Source: Caballeronia arvi (GTDB lineage: Bacteria; Pseudomonadota; Gammaproteobacteria; Burkholderiales; Burkholderiaceae). From it: a stretch of DNA of 64,000 nt. Numbering within the stretch: position 1 is the stretch's first letter; every line of letters starts with the position of its first letter. Positions 25,536 through 34,161 of this stretch are shown here, one piece after another. The position numbers and the translations under genes were made by a program. The notes under the pieces are model-generated. The model had not been told where the DNA came from and ran no database searches. It worked only from the letters and a program-made list of their open reading frames with translations. The DNA is taken from NCBI RefSeq assembly GCF_001544695.2, contig NZ_FCOM02000003.1:248001-312000 (forward strand), written 5' to 3'.

Positions 25536-25700
25536 CTACTGCCATTTCGCTTTCTTATGGCGATTGCGGCCGATGACGTCCCACAGCTTTTTGGCCTGCT
25601 TCTGGGCCGACTTCCCGCTTTCTTCGTGGTGCTCCGCCTCACCGGCATGAGTGACGGTGCCGCCCCGCCTCGCGTGCCTGAACAATTCAGCGAATCTCAT
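25536..25700 (-). CDS. small basic protein, 54 residues
   Basis: The minus strand has a consensus AGGAGG five bases before ATG 25700 and an open frame of 54 codons ending in TAG. The product begins MRFAELFRHARRGGTVTHAG and ends WDVIGRNRHKKAKWQ. It is highly charged, with acidic-histidine (EAEHHEES) and lysine-rich parts and no membrane segment. The ideal ribosome-binding site and the strong terminator right after it make it a real gene despite its size. It lies 64 bp downstream of the GntR regulator stop on the same strand. Function unknown. Confidence 0.8.
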   Translation of the reverse strand: MRFAELFRHARRGGTVTHAGEAEHHEESGKSAQKQAKKLWDVIGRNRHKKAKWQ

Positions 25701-25764
25701 TGCAACCTCCTTTCGCAGCGAACGCGCCGCGAAATTTCAGTCTACTCCGGCTGCAGGATGGCGC

Positions 25765-26421
25765 TCATTCGCGTTGCGACGGTATCCGCCATTGCACGTT
25801 CAGCAGATGGTCGCGCATGCACGCGGCCGCCGTTGCGCCGTCGCGCTCGATCATCGCCTTCACGACGTCCTGATGCTGCTCCGCGAAATGCCGCCGCGTG
25901 TCCTGATCAGCGGTTTTTTCGCGCGCGTTCGGCTTCATGCGCATGCCGTTGACCACTTCCATCAGCGCGATGATCGCAGGGTTGCGCGTGGCCTGCGCGA
26001 TGAGCAGATGAAAGCGATGATCCCACTGCTGCCACTCGTCGTCGTCTTTCGCCGTGGCGTTGCGCCTCGCGCATTTCTCCAGTTCCGCGAGATCGTCGGG
26101 GCTCGCCTTGCGCGTCGCCAGTTCGACGAACGCCGGTTCGAGCACCAGCCGCATCTCCGCGATATCGGCCGGGCTGGACCCCGCGCGCAGACTGCGCAGC
26201 GAAGCCGAGAACTTGAGCGGTCGCGCGCCCAGATACGTGCCGCGTCCGACGCCGCGCCACACGCGCCCTGCCGCTTCCATCGACGCCAGCGCGGCGCGCA
26301 GATCGCGCCGGCTCACGCCGAGTGCTTCGGCGAGGCTGCGTTCCGATGGCAACGCGTCGCCATCTTTCAGGTTGTGCTGTGAGACGTAGTCGAGCAGCTT
26401 GTCGAGCGCGGGCTTTTCCAT
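25765..26421 (-). CDS. FadR/GntR family transcriptional regulator (FCD domain)
   Basis: The 218-residue regulator has an N-terminal winged helix (about 1-75: LPSERSLAEALGVSRRDLRA and GRVWRGVGRGTYLG) and an FCD-type ligand domain (about 85-205) with DIAEMRLVLEPAFVELA and WDHRFHLLIAQATRNP, including the metal-binding Asp/His pattern. FCD regulators usually repress neighbouring catabolic genes and release on binding an organic acid. It is divergent from the gamma-glutamyltransferase operon, and identical AACCAAT-N4-ATTGGTT sites lie in front of each start. Autoregulation and operon control are inferred from that layout. Confidence 0.9.
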   Translation of the reverse strand: MEKPALDKLLDYVSQHNLKDGDALPSERSLAEALGVSRRDLRAALASMEAAGRVWRGVGRGTYLGARPLKFSASLRSLRAGSSPADIAEMRLVLEPAFVELATRKASPDDLAELEKCARRNATAKDDDEWQQWDHRFHLLIAQATRNPAIIALMEVVNGMRMKPNAREKTADQDTRRHFAEQHQDVVKAMIERDGATAAACMRDHLLNVQWRIPSQRE

Positions 26422-26432
26422 GAGCGGGATTC

Positions 26433-26454
26433 TGAACCAATGAGTATTGGTTCA
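26433..26454. promoter_or_regulatory. operator O1 of the FadR-type regulator
   Basis: TGAACCAATGAGTATTGGTTCA is a palindrome with perfect 9-bp arms (TGAACCAAT/ATTGGTTCA) around GAGT. It begins 12 bp from the regulator start codon, which fits autorepression. The same arms recur at 26542-26561. Confidence 0.85.
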
Positions 26455-26541
26455 ATGTAACAGAAAGCCGGCGGGACGGCGACGCATTGATTTCCTTTTT
26501 ATGATGACGTACGCTGCATAAATATTTTGTATTTCACATTG

Positions 26542-26561
26542 GAACCAATAAATATTGGTTC
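26542..26561. promoter_or_regulatory. operator O2 before the gamma-glutamyltransferase operon
   Basis: GAACCAATAAATATTGGTTC repeats the arms of O1 with a different AAAT centre. It lies 18 bp before the start codon of the gamma-glutamyltransferase gene. Centre-to-centre spacing from O1 is about 108 bp, which would allow looping or simple independent repression. Confidence 0.85.
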
Positions 26562-26579
26562 ACCCAACGGACGACAGCG

Positions 26580-28364
26580 ATGAGCTTCACGACACGACCC
26601 GAACTGATCGGCACCTTCGGCATGGTGGCATCGACGCACTGGCTTGCGAGCGCGTCCGCGATGGCGGTGCTCGAAAAAGGCGGCAATGCGTTCGACGCGG
26701 CGGCGGCGGCCGGTTTCGTTTTGCAGATCGTCGAGCCGCATCTGAACGGGCCGGGCGGCGAGTTGCCAGCCGTGTTCTACAGCGCGAAGGAAGACCGCGT
26801 GCGTGTGCTGTGCGGCCAGGGCGTGACGCCTGCCGCCATGACGATCGCACGCATGAAGGAACTGGGCCTCACCGTGATGCCCGGCACCGGCCTGTTGCCT
26901 GCGGTCGTGCCCGGCGCGTTCGGCGGCTGGATGGCGATGTTGCGCGACTACGGGCAGTTGCCGCTGGAAGACGTGCTGAGCTACGCCATCGGCTATGCGG
27001 AACACGGTTATCCGGTGCTGCCGCGCATGGCGTCGTCGATTCTGGCGATTCAGGATTTCTTCAAGCGCGAATGGCGCACTTCCGCCGAGCAATGGCTGCG
27101 CGACGGCGAGGCGCCGCGTCCCAATCATCTCTTCGCGAATCCGGCCATCGCAGAGACGTACAAGCGCATTCTGCGCGAGGCGAAAACCCGCGCCGATCGC
27201 GCGGAGCAGTGCGAACGCGCGCGCATCGCGTTCTATCGCGGCTTCGTTGCCGATGCGATCGATCAATACTTCCGCTCGACCGATGTGCTGGATACATCGG
27301 GCCAGCGTAATCGCGGCCTGCTCGATGCAGCGGATCTCGCGCGCTGGGAGCCGACTTACGAAGACGCTGTCTCGTACGAGTACGAAGGCTTCATGGTCCA
27401 CAAAACGGGACCGTGGGGACAAGGCCCGATGTTCCTGCAACAACTCGCGTTGCTGAAAGGTTTCGATCTCGCGAGCATGGACCCGCTGGGCCCGGACTTC
27501 GTGCACACGGTCATCGAATGTTCAAAGCTCGCATTCGCCGACCGCGATGTCTTCTATGGCGACCCGAATTTCTCCGACGTGCCGATGGACACGCTGCTCA
27601 GCGACGCCTACAACGACGCGCGCCGCCAGCAGATCGATCCGCATCGCGCATCGTTCGAATTCCGTCCGGGCAATCTGCTCGACAGCGAAGCGCGCGCCGC
27701 GAAGATTCTTGCCAATGCGGGCCGCCAGCAGCCGGGCGGCTTCGGCCAGGGCGAACCGACCTTCGCGCCGTTGCCGGAGTTGCGCGGCGACACGGTGCAT
27801 CTCGATGTCGTCGACCGCTGGGGCAACATGGTGTCGGCGACGCCGTCCGGCGGCTGGCTGCAGGCATCGCCCGCAGTGCCGGGGCTGGGCTTCAACGTGA
27901 CCACGCGCGGCCAGATGTTCTGGATGGAAGAAGGCCTGCCCTCGTCGCTCGGGCCGGGACGCCGCCCGCGTACCACGCTTTCGCCGACGCTCGTCACGCG
28001 CGACGGCAAGCCGTATGCCGCGCTCGGCACGCCGGGCGGCGATCAGCAGGATCAATGGTCGCTGCAACTGCTGCTGCGCCACGTGCACTTCGGCATGAAC
28101 CTGCAAGCCGCCGTCGATGCGCCATCGTTTCAGACCGCGCATTTCCCCGGCTCGTTTTATCCGCGCGACATTCAACTCGGGAAGATGTCGGCAGAGGGCA
28201 ACTTTCCGCAAGCGACGCTCGATGCACTGCGCGCGCGCGGCCACGAACTCACGGTCGCCGAATCGTGGTCGCTCGGACGCGTGTGCGCCGTGGGCATCCG
28301 CAACGGCCTGATGCGCGGCGCCGCTACGCCGCGCCAGATGCAGGCTTACGCGATCGGGCGCTGA
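26580..28364 (+). CDS. gamma-glutamyltransferase family (Ntn) hydrolase
   Basis: This 594-residue protein belongs to the GGT superfamily, self-processing N-terminal nucleophile hydrolases. Signatures are KGGNAFDAAAAAGFVLQIVE and HLNGPGGELPAVFY near the start, VVPGAFGGWMAMLRDYG, and the processing site RGDTVHLDVVDRWGNMVSAT, where T405 is the likely nucleophile freed on cleavage. GTPGGDQQDQWSLQLLLR near the end is also typical. It has no signal peptide, so it is cytoplasmic, unlike glutathione-cleaving GGT; this suggests an amide or gamma-glutamyl intermediate of catabolism. It leads an operon with two MFS importers and a GAF protein under a FadR-type regulator. Confidence 0.88.
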   Translation: MSFTTRPELIGTFGMVASTHWLASASAMAVLEKGGNAFDAAAAAGFVLQIVEPHLNGPGGELPAVFYSAKEDRVRVLCGQGVTPAAMTIARMKELGLTVMPGTGLLPAVVPGAFGGWMAMLRDYGQLPLEDVLSYAIGYAEHGYPVLPRMASSILAIQDFFKREWRTSAEQWLRDGEAPRPNHLFANPAIAETYKRILREAKTRADRAEQCERARIAFYRGFVADAIDQYFRSTDVLDTSGQRNRGLLDAADLARWEPTYEDAVSYEYEGFMVHKTGPWGQGPMFLQQLALLKGFDLASMDPLGPDFVHTVIECSKLAFADRDVFYGDPNFSDVPMDTLLSDAYNDARRQQIDPHRASFEFRPGNLLDSEARAAKILANAGRQQPGGFGQGEPTFAPLPELRGDTVHLDVVDRWGNMVSATPSGGWLQASPAVPGLGFNVTTRGQMFWMEEGLPSSLGPGRRPRTTLSPTLVTRDGKPYAALGTPGGDQQDQWSLQLLLRHVHFGMNLQAAVDAPSFQTAHFPGSFYPRDIQLGKMSAEGNFPQATLDALRARGHELTVAESWSLGRVCAVGIRNGLMRGAATPRQMQAYAIGR

Positions 28365-28391
28365 CACCGAATCCACCGGAGAACATCGATC

Positions 28392-29801
28392 ATGTCCGCT
28401 GTCGCCGCCCGTCTCGAACGGCTGCCGCTATCCGGCTTTCATCGCAAACTGCTCATCATCGGCGGATGCGGCTATCTGTTCGACGGCCTCGATTCGTCGT
28501 CGCTCGCGTTCCTGCTTCCGGTCGTCAGCAAGCTGTGGGGCCTGACGAGCGCGCAGACCGGGCTCGTCGCGAGCAGCACGTATATCGGCTATTTCTTCGG
28601 TGCGTTTTTGTCGGGCGTGCTCGCGGACATCATCGGCCGCCGACGCATCATGATGAGCGCGCTCGCGATCTATTGCGTCGCCTCGCTTGCGAGCGCCACC
28701 GCGCAGGACTGGCACACGTTCTTCGCGCTGCGTATCGTCGCGGGCTTCGGCTCGGGCGCGGAAACCGTCGTGATCGCGCCGTTTCTCGCGGAGTTCGTGC
28801 CGAGACGCTATCGCGGCATGTTCTGCGGCGCGCTCGTCGGCTTCATGTCATTCGGCTATCTGAGCTCATCGATTCTCGGCTATACCGTCGTGCGCAATTT
28901 TCCGGACGGCTGGCGCTATCTCGCGGTCATTACCTCGCTGCCCGTCGTGATGCTGCTGTGGTGGCGCCGCACGCTGCCCGAATCGCCGCGCTGGATGGAA
29001 AGCCAGGGCCGCGTCGCCGAAGCCGGCAGCGTCGTCGACGACATCGAGGCGTGGTATGTCCGACGCGGCATCGAGCTTGCGCCGCTGTCGAGCGTGGGCG
29101 CGATTCCCTCTGCGGCGAAGAGCAGCGGCAGCGCGTGGCACAACGTCAAGACGCTGTGGGGCAAGCGGCTCGCGGGCACCACGGCGGTGAGCTGGCTGAT
29201 GTGGTTCGCCGTGGCGTTCGCGTACTACTCGTTCTTCTCGTGGATTCCGAGCCTGCTCGTCAAGGAAGGGCTCACGATCACGAAGAGCTTCGGTTTCTCC
29301 ATCGCCATCTACGGCGCGCAGATTCCGGGCTATTTCTCGGCGGCGTGGCTCAACGAGAAGATCGGCCGCAAGGGCGTGGTGGCGTCGTACATGACGCTCG
29401 GCGGCATCGCAGCGATCATGCTGTCGCTCTCGCATACCGGCGTGCAGATCATGGCGGCGGGCATCTGCCTGTCGTTCTTCATGAACGGCGCGTTCGCGGG
29501 CGTCTATGCGTACACGCCGGAAATTTTCCCGACCTCCGTGCGTACCACGGGCACCGGCTCGTCTTCATCGTTCGGGCGCATCGGGTCGGTGAGCGCGCCG
29601 ATTCTCGTCGGCATCGTGTATCCGATGTTCGGCTTCTTCGGCGTGTTCGCGATGACCACCGCCGTGCTGCTCGCGGGCGCGTGCGTCGTGTTCTTCCTCG
29701 GCATCGAGACGCGCAACCGCTCGCTCGAAGACATCGAAATCAACGGCGCGGTCGAAGGCGATGCACACGACCGTCTCGCTCCCACCAACCTGCGCGGCTA
29801 G
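28392..29801 (+). CDS. MFS transporter (sugar porter/aromatic acid symporter type)
   Basis: A 469-residue inner-membrane carrier with twelve predicted helices. Recognisable motifs include GCGYLFDGLDSSSLAFLLPV in helix 1, SGVLADIIGRRRIMMSALAI (MFS loop 2-3), GSGAETVVIAPFLAEFVPRR, RGMFCGALVGFMSFGYL, and YTPEIFPTSVRTTGTGSSSS near the end. The pattern resembles metabolite:H+ symporters of the niacin/aromatic acid type. CGGAGAA precedes the start and the gene begins 27 bp after the hydrolase, so the pair is probably uptake plus cleavage of one substrate. Confidence 0.88.
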   Translation: MSAVAARLERLPLSGFHRKLLIIGGCGYLFDGLDSSSLAFLLPVVSKLWGLTSAQTGLVASSTYIGYFFGAFLSGVLADIIGRRRIMMSALAIYCVASLASATAQDWHTFFALRIVAGFGSGAETVVIAPFLAEFVPRRYRGMFCGALVGFMSFGYLSSSILGYTVVRNFPDGWRYLAVITSLPVVMLLWWRRTLPESPRWMESQGRVAEAGSVVDDIEAWYVRRGIELAPLSSVGAIPSAAKSSGSAWHNVKTLWGKRLAGTTAVSWLMWFAVAFAYYSFFSWIPSLLVKEGLTITKSFGFSIAIYGAQIPGYFSAAWLNEKIGRKGVVASYMTLGGIAAIMLSLSHTGVQIMAAGICLSFFMNGAFAGVYAYTPEIFPTSVRTTGTGSSSSFGRIGSVSAPILVGIVYPMFGFFGVFAMTTAVLLAGACVVFFLGIETRNRSLEDIEINGAVEGDAHDRLAPTNLRG

Positions 29802-29815
29802 AGAATTTCATCATC

Positions 29816-30349
29816 ATGCGAGACACAGAGACGCGCTCACTGCAACTGACCGACCTGCAACGGCTCGCGCGCGCGATGCGCGAGCCATCTCAGCCAGCGA
29901 CGCTGTTCGAAGCGGTAGCGGCTGTCGCGGCCGAGACCATCGGCTTCCGGCTTTTCACGATCATGGCGTACGACGCGCGCAATCACGAAGTGGAGCGCGT
30001 CTTCACCAACATGCCTGACGTCTATCCGACAGGCGGCCGCAAGAAGAAGCGCGGCACCGCGTGGGCGACGCAAATCCTCCAGGAATTGCGGCCGTTTCGC
30101 GGCGAGACCGCGCACGACATCCGCAACGCCTTCGACGATCACGTGACGATGGCGAACATGGGCCTGGGCTCGATCCTCAACATTCCGATCGCTTACGACG
30201 GCGAATGCATCGGCACGATGAATCTCACGCATGTCGAGCACTGGTACACGCGCGAGCACGAAGACGCGGGCGTACTGCTCGGCTCGTTTCTCGCGCCCGC
30301 GCTGGTTGCACGCATGCCGCTTTACGCCGATGCGGAGCCGCGTCCATGA
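29816..30349 (+). CDS. GAF domain protein
   Basis: This 177-residue protein is a single GAF domain: an N-terminal helix (LTDLQRLARAMREPSQPATL), then FRLFTIMAYDARNHEVERVF and NMGLGSILNIPIAYDGECIG followed by THVEHWYTREHEDAGVLLG. Free-standing GAF proteins bind small ligands or, in the fRMsr group, act as methionine sulfoxide reductases, but the Cys set of fRMsr is absent here. It starts 14 bp after the first MFS gene and its stop overlaps the second MFS start (ATGA). Being sandwiched between two transporters suggests a ligand sensor or a catabolic accessory role. Confidence 0.85.
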   Translation: MRDTETRSLQLTDLQRLARAMREPSQPATLFEAVAAVAAETIGFRLFTIMAYDARNHEVERVFTNMPDVYPTGGRKKKRGTAWATQILQELRPFRGETAHDIRNAFDDHVTMANMGLGSILNIPIAYDGECIGTMNLTHVEHWYTREHEDAGVLLGSFLAPALVARMPLYADAEPRP

Positions 30350-31656
30350 TCCGCGCATCTTCTCCCGAAACCGGGCGCTGGCTGATCGTTTTCGCGCTGG
30401 GCTATCTCGCGCTGCTCGTCGACGGCGCCGACGTCATGATGTACGGCCTCACCCTCACGCGCATCAAGAGCGAATTCGGGCTCACCAATGTCGAGGCGGG
30501 CGCGCTCGGCAGTCTGACGCTCGTCGGGATGGCGGTGGGCGGCATCCTCGGCGGCTGGGCGAGCGACGCGCTCGGACGCGTGCGCGTCGTCGTGTGGGCA
30601 CTCGCGCTGTTCTCGCTCGGCGCAGGCCTGCTCGGGCTCACGCATACCTTCGCGCAGTTCGCGCTCGTGCGCTTCATCAGCTCGCTCGGTATCGGCTGCA
30701 TGGTGCTCGTAAGCACGCTCGTCGCCGAATATGTACCGACGGAGCGGCGCTCGCTGATCCTCGGCATCTTGCAGACGGGCGTATCGGCGGGCTATATCGT
30801 CGTGATCTCGCTCGCCAACTGGATCTTGCCGCACTACGGCTGGCGCATGCTCTTCTATGTGGCGACGATTCCCGTCGTGCTGGCGCTGGCAATTCACTGG
30901 TTCGTGCCCGAGCCGCCCGGCTGGCGTGCGAGCGCGGCGCTGCGGCAAGGCGCGCCGCGTGTGCGCCGCAGATGGCGCGAGAATCGCTATTATTTGATCT
31001 TCTCGGATCGCGAGGCGCGCAAGATGTTCATCCTGTGGGCGCTGGCGTCCGTGTTCGCGCTGTCGGGCTTCTACGGGCTGAACAACTGGCTGCCGACCTA
31101 TCTGGAGAAAGAGCTGCACGTGCGCTTCGGCTCGATGGCGGGCTACATGATCGGCACATACGTCGTCGCGTTCGTGGGCAAGATCGTCGCGGGCTGGGTC
31201 GGCGATTTGTGGAGCCGGCGCGGCGTGTACGTGCTCGGCTGCATCGGCGCGGCCTTGTTTCTGCCGGTCATCGTCTTCCTTCACACGCGCGAGAACATCG
31301 TCTGGCTGATGCTGTTCTTCGGCTTTCTCTATGGCGTGCCGCTTGGGACGATGGGCGCGTTCATGTCCGAGAGCTTCGCCACGCGCATTCGCGGCACGGC
31401 CGTCGGCGGTTCGTATAACGTGGGGCGCTTCTGCTCGGGCGCCGCGCCTGTCGCGATCGGGTTCATCGCCACGCAGTTCTCGTTCGGTGTGAGCTTTCTG
31501 CTGGTCGGCGCGGTGTTCTTCCTGAGCGGCATCTTCGCGTTCTTCATTCCGGACCGCCTTTATGACACCAGTGCGCAGGAGCCGAAAGCGCTCGGCCCGT
31601 CGACGCCCGCATGCGATGCGGATGCCGTCGTGGCCAAAGTGCTCAATCCGCGTTGA
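30346..31656 (+). CDS. MFS transporter
   Basis: A 436-residue, twelve-helix carrier of the aromatic acid:H+ symporter-like group. Helix 1 carries YLALLVDGADVMMYGLTL with the conserved acidic residue, followed by GGILGGWASDALGRVRVVVW, LVRFISSLGIGCMVLVSTLV and AEYVPTERRSLILGILQTG. The C-terminal half has MSESFATRIRGTAVGGSYNV. It is translationally coupled to the GAF gene (ATGA overlap) and is the last gene of the operon. It is not a duplicate of the MFS gene at 28392; the two differ throughout, suggesting different substrates or import versus export. Confidence 0.88.
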   Translation: MIRASSPETGRWLIVFALGYLALLVDGADVMMYGLTLTRIKSEFGLTNVEAGALGSLTLVGMAVGGILGGWASDALGRVRVVVWALALFSLGAGLLGLTHTFAQFALVRFISSLGIGCMVLVSTLVAEYVPTERRSLILGILQTGVSAGYIVVISLANWILPHYGWRMLFYVATIPVVLALAIHWFVPEPPGWRASAALRQGAPRVRRRWRENRYYLIFSDREARKMFILWALASVFALSGFYGLNNWLPTYLEKELHVRFGSMAGYMIGTYVVAFVGKIVAGWVGDLWSRRGVYVLGCIGAALFLPVIVFLHTRENIVWLMLFFGFLYGVPLGTMGAFMSESFATRIRGTAVGGSYNVGRFCSGAAPVAIGFIATQFSFGVSFLLVGAVFFLSGIFAFFIPDRLYDTSAQEPKALGPSTPACDADAVVAKVLNPR

Positions 31657-31707
31657 TGAGCGATCTGTCCGAATCGTTACAATGGCGCGGACCATCGAAT
31701 CCGAGAC

Positions 31708-32415
31708 ATGCTGACTTCTTATTTCTGGAGCGGCGACGCCATCCGCAGTCGACGCGTAAGCGACATCGTTCTATCAGCCACGCTCGACGTGCCTGCGCCC
31801 TCTGCGCGGGTGCTCGCCGATTGGCAAAGGGAGACATCGACGCGGCTCGATCTGGAACCCGGCGATGTCGAAGCAATGCCTTTGGCGCGGACGCAAATGC
31901 GCTGGCCGGACTACAGGCGCTGCGTGCAGGCCATGTCCGACTGGACCTCCGCGCTCGGACTTCCCGGCGTGCTTGCCGCGAGTGACGTCGCGCTCATGGC
32001 CTGTCGCGGCGCGCGGTACCACCATGACGGTGCGCAATATGGCGGCGCGGCTTTCTGCAATCTCTTTCTGAGCGAAGACAAAGGTCTGGACCTGCATTTC
32101 CCCTCGACGGGCCATCGCATTCCACTGACTCGCGGAACGGCCGTGATATTCGATACGGGCCAGCCTCATGGCGTCATTCAGCGCCGCAGCGGCAATTTCA
32201 GTGTCGCCGACTTCGCGCCGGATCAGGATTGCGTGCAGATATTCCTCACGTGGGAGCTGCCCATCGAAGACGCCCATGTTGCGCGGGTACTCGACGTGAA
32301 ATTCGACGTCGCCCCTTCGACGTCGCTGCAACCGGATGAAGAGCAAGTCTGGTTGAACGGCTCGCCCGCCGCCGTGTGTCCGGAATCCGGTCGCTGGCAG
32401 TCGGACACTCATTGA
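31708..32415 (+). CDS. hypothetical protein, possible 2-oxoglutarate/Fe(II) dioxygenase fold
   Basis: A 235-residue cytoplasmic protein. Residues around 105-110 read RYHHDGAQYGG and later VIFDTGQPHGVIQRRSG, which together could supply the HxD...H iron triad and a downstream Arg of 2OG-Fe(II) oxygenases. The intervening FCNLFLSEDKGLDLHFPSTG fits the expected beta core. The overall family match is not certain and I cannot give a substrate. It stands alone after the MFS operon and converges with the carbonic anhydrase gene. Confidence 0.6.
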   Translation: MLTSYFWSGDAIRSRRVSDIVLSATLDVPAPSARVLADWQRETSTRLDLEPGDVEAMPLARTQMRWPDYRRCVQAMSDWTSALGLPGVLAASDVALMACRGARYHHDGAQYGGAAFCNLFLSEDKGLDLHFPSTGHRIPLTRGTAVIFDTGQPHGVIQRRSGNFSVADFAPDQDCVQIFLTWELPIEDAHVARVLDVKFDVAPSTSLQPDEEQVWLNGSPAAVCPESGRWQSDTH

Positions 32416-32436
32416 CGGGAGCAATCCCGCGAACAC

Positions 32437-32979
32437 TTACCCTGCGGCCTTGCGCAAGGGCGCGGCGGGAACGACTGTCTCGATGAGGCCGGTCTTCACG
32501 TCATACACCAGTCCGGAAACGATCAGATCGTCCGGGAAAGCCTGGTTCGCCCGGAGCGCCGCAACGTCGATAGCCACTGCCTCATACGGGTTCGTGATTG
32601 CAAGGTCGGCGAGTGCGTCCGTTTCCACGCCTAGATGGTTCGCCAGCAAGGCCGGCGCATGCTTATGGCAGCCGATGATCCCGCAGTCCGTATGCTGAAG
32701 CAGAACGAGGTTGCGCGCGCCGTCAGGACGTCCGGCCGCCTTCGCGACCACGGCCAGTATCGCGAGCGTGTCGAGCAAGGGCTTGTTGATCCGGCCGCCG
32801 ACATTGCGAATTACGGCCGCTTCGCCTTGCTTCAGGCCCAGCACGCTCGACGGGTCGACGCGAGGATCGACGCAGCCGACAACCACGGTTCCCGTCGACG
32901 GCATCATCTTGAGTTCGGGTGAAAACGCAGTGTTTGCGAATTCTGCGTTGCGTTCGAGCATGACATTGGTGAAGTTCAT
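32437..32979 (-). CDS. beta-carbonic anhydrase
   Basis: This 180-residue enzyme interconverts CO2 and bicarbonate. The zinc ligands of beta-class enzymes are visible: Cys and Asp-Arg in VVGCVDPRVDPSSVLGL, and His and Cys in LLQHTDCGIIG, with AAVIRNVGGRI between them. At 180 residues it resembles the short type II beta enzymes. The ATG at 32979 follows GGGA; a TTG three codons earlier is an alternative. It is encoded directly downstream of the nitrilase gene on the same strand (54-bp gap), so the two may be co-transcribed. Confidence 0.88.
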   Translation of the reverse strand: MNFTNVMLERNAEFANTAFSPELKMMPSTGTVVVGCVDPRVDPSSVLGLKQGEAAVIRNVGGRINKPLLDTLAILAVVAKAAGRPDGARNLVLLQHTDCGIIGCHKHAPALLANHLGVETDALADLAITNPYEAVAIDVAALRANQAFPDDLIVSGLVYDVKTGLIETVVPAAPLRKAAG

Positions 32980-33033
32980 GGTGTTCAATCCCGGTTGATT
33001 CGATGCGACGGCATCGCACGATTCCGCACGAAT

Positions 33034-34020
33034 TCAGGCGGAGACTTCCAGACTCACGGCCGGCACTTCTGCCGGCGCATGCAGCGAACGTTCGATGACA
33101 TGTGTCTTCGGCGCGCGATCGATCACGAGCCCGAGCACATCGGGGCGGCTGTAATGACCGCGGGAGTCCATCATCCGTTTGCGCTTGTCGATCTGCCAGA
33201 AATCGAGATCCGCGATCACTTCGCCCTCTCCTTCACGCAGCGGCGCGCCGCCGATGAACTCGCCTTCCGGCGACACGATCGCGGTGAAACAGCCACTCGA
33301 GATCGGGCCGATCTGCGTGGTATTGGTATCGCGCAAAATCTGCTGTTGCTGCTCGGAGGTGAGCCACGCCGTCGCATTCACGACGAAGGCGCCGGCTTCG
33401 AGCGCGTGCTGGCGAATGTTCACGGAAATCTGTTCCGAGAAGCGATCGCCGGCAAACGAGCCGGGATACATCGCCGAGTGGATTTCCTCGCCGTCAGCCA
33501 TCAGCGCGTAGCGTGCGAGCGGGTTGTAGTGCTCCCAGCAGGCGAGCTGGCCGACCCGGCCAACGGCCGTATCGACCGCGCGCAAACCTGAGCCATCGCC
33601 CATTCCCCAGACCATTCTCTCGTGATAGGTCGGCGAGAGTTTTCGACGGCGCTGCACCAGCGTGCCATCGGCATCGAAAAGCAATTGCGTGTTGTAGAGT
33701 GTGCGGCCGTCGCGTTCGTTGACGCCGATCGACACCACCATGCCGGCCTGACGCGCCGCTTCGCCGATTGCGCGGGTCGTGTCCGAGGGCACCGTCACGG
33801 CTTGTTCGAGGAGCTTGTAATGTTCGGCGCCCATCGCGAACGGTGCTTCGAGAAAAGAAAAATACGGGTAGTACGGCACGACAGTTTCGGGGAAGGTTGC
33901 GAACTGCACGCCCTGCTGACCGAGTTCCAGAATCTTGCGGACAACTTTTTCGACGGTGCCTTCCCGGCTATAAAGAACCGGCGAGATCTGAACGGCTGCG
34001 GCGCGAATGATTTTCGACAT
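33034..34020 (-). CDS. nitrilase (carbon-nitrogen hydrolase)
   Basis: A 328-residue enzyme with the Glu-Lys-Cys triad of the nitrilase branch: E in [15 protein letters not shown] in [20 protein letters not shown] and C in [18 protein letters not shown]. The extended motifs, including WEHYNP and the YHER segment, are those of true nitrilases that convert R-CN to the acid plus ammonia, rather than amidases. It is likely cytoplasmic and forms helical oligomers. AGGGAA precedes the start. A GlxA-type regulator is divergently encoded 141 bp away and probably controls it; carbonic anhydrase follows. Confidence 0.92.
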   Translation of the reverse strand: MSKIIRAAAVQISPVLYSREGTVEKVVRKILELGQQGVQFATFPETVVPYYPYFSFLEAPFAMGAEHYKLLEQAVTVPSDTTRAIGEAARQAGMVVSIGVNERDGRTLYNTQLLFDADGTLVQRRRKLSPTYHERMVWGMGDGSGLRAVDTAVGRVGQLACWEHYNPLARYALMADGEEIHSAMYPGSFAGDRFSEQISVNIRQHALEAGAFVVNATAWLTSEQQQQILRDTNTTQIGPISSGCFTAIVSPEGEFIGGAPLREGEGEVIADLDFWQIDKRKRMMDSRGHYSRPDVLGLVIDRAPKTHVIERSLHAPAEVPAVSLEVSA

Positions 34021-34065
34021 GTCGTCGTTCCCTGCGGTGTAAGAAGTGCTTGTACCTTAGCGCCG

Positions 34066-34080
34066 CATGCCACTAGCATG
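34066..34080. promoter_or_regulatory. inverted repeat in the nitrilase/GlxA-regulator divergent promoter
   Basis: CATGC-CACTA-GCATG is a perfect 5-bp inverted repeat in the 141-bp divergent gap. Its place 46 bp from the nitrilase start makes it a candidate binding site for the adjacent AraC/GlxA regulator. The motif is short and may be chance. Confidence 0.35.
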
Positions 34081-34161
34081 TATGTCGTTGTTGCCACCAT
34101 TTATGCCATCGGTCGCTGGCGTGTTCGCGAATGAATCTTCGCTCGCCAGGCAGGAGCAGGT

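Noticed and set aside
27413..30349. 978-codon plus-strand frame running through the hydrolase and MFS genes
   Set aside because: Only its last 177 codons (29816-30349, the GAF protein) are real. The rest is an out-of-frame shadow full of Arg and Ala.
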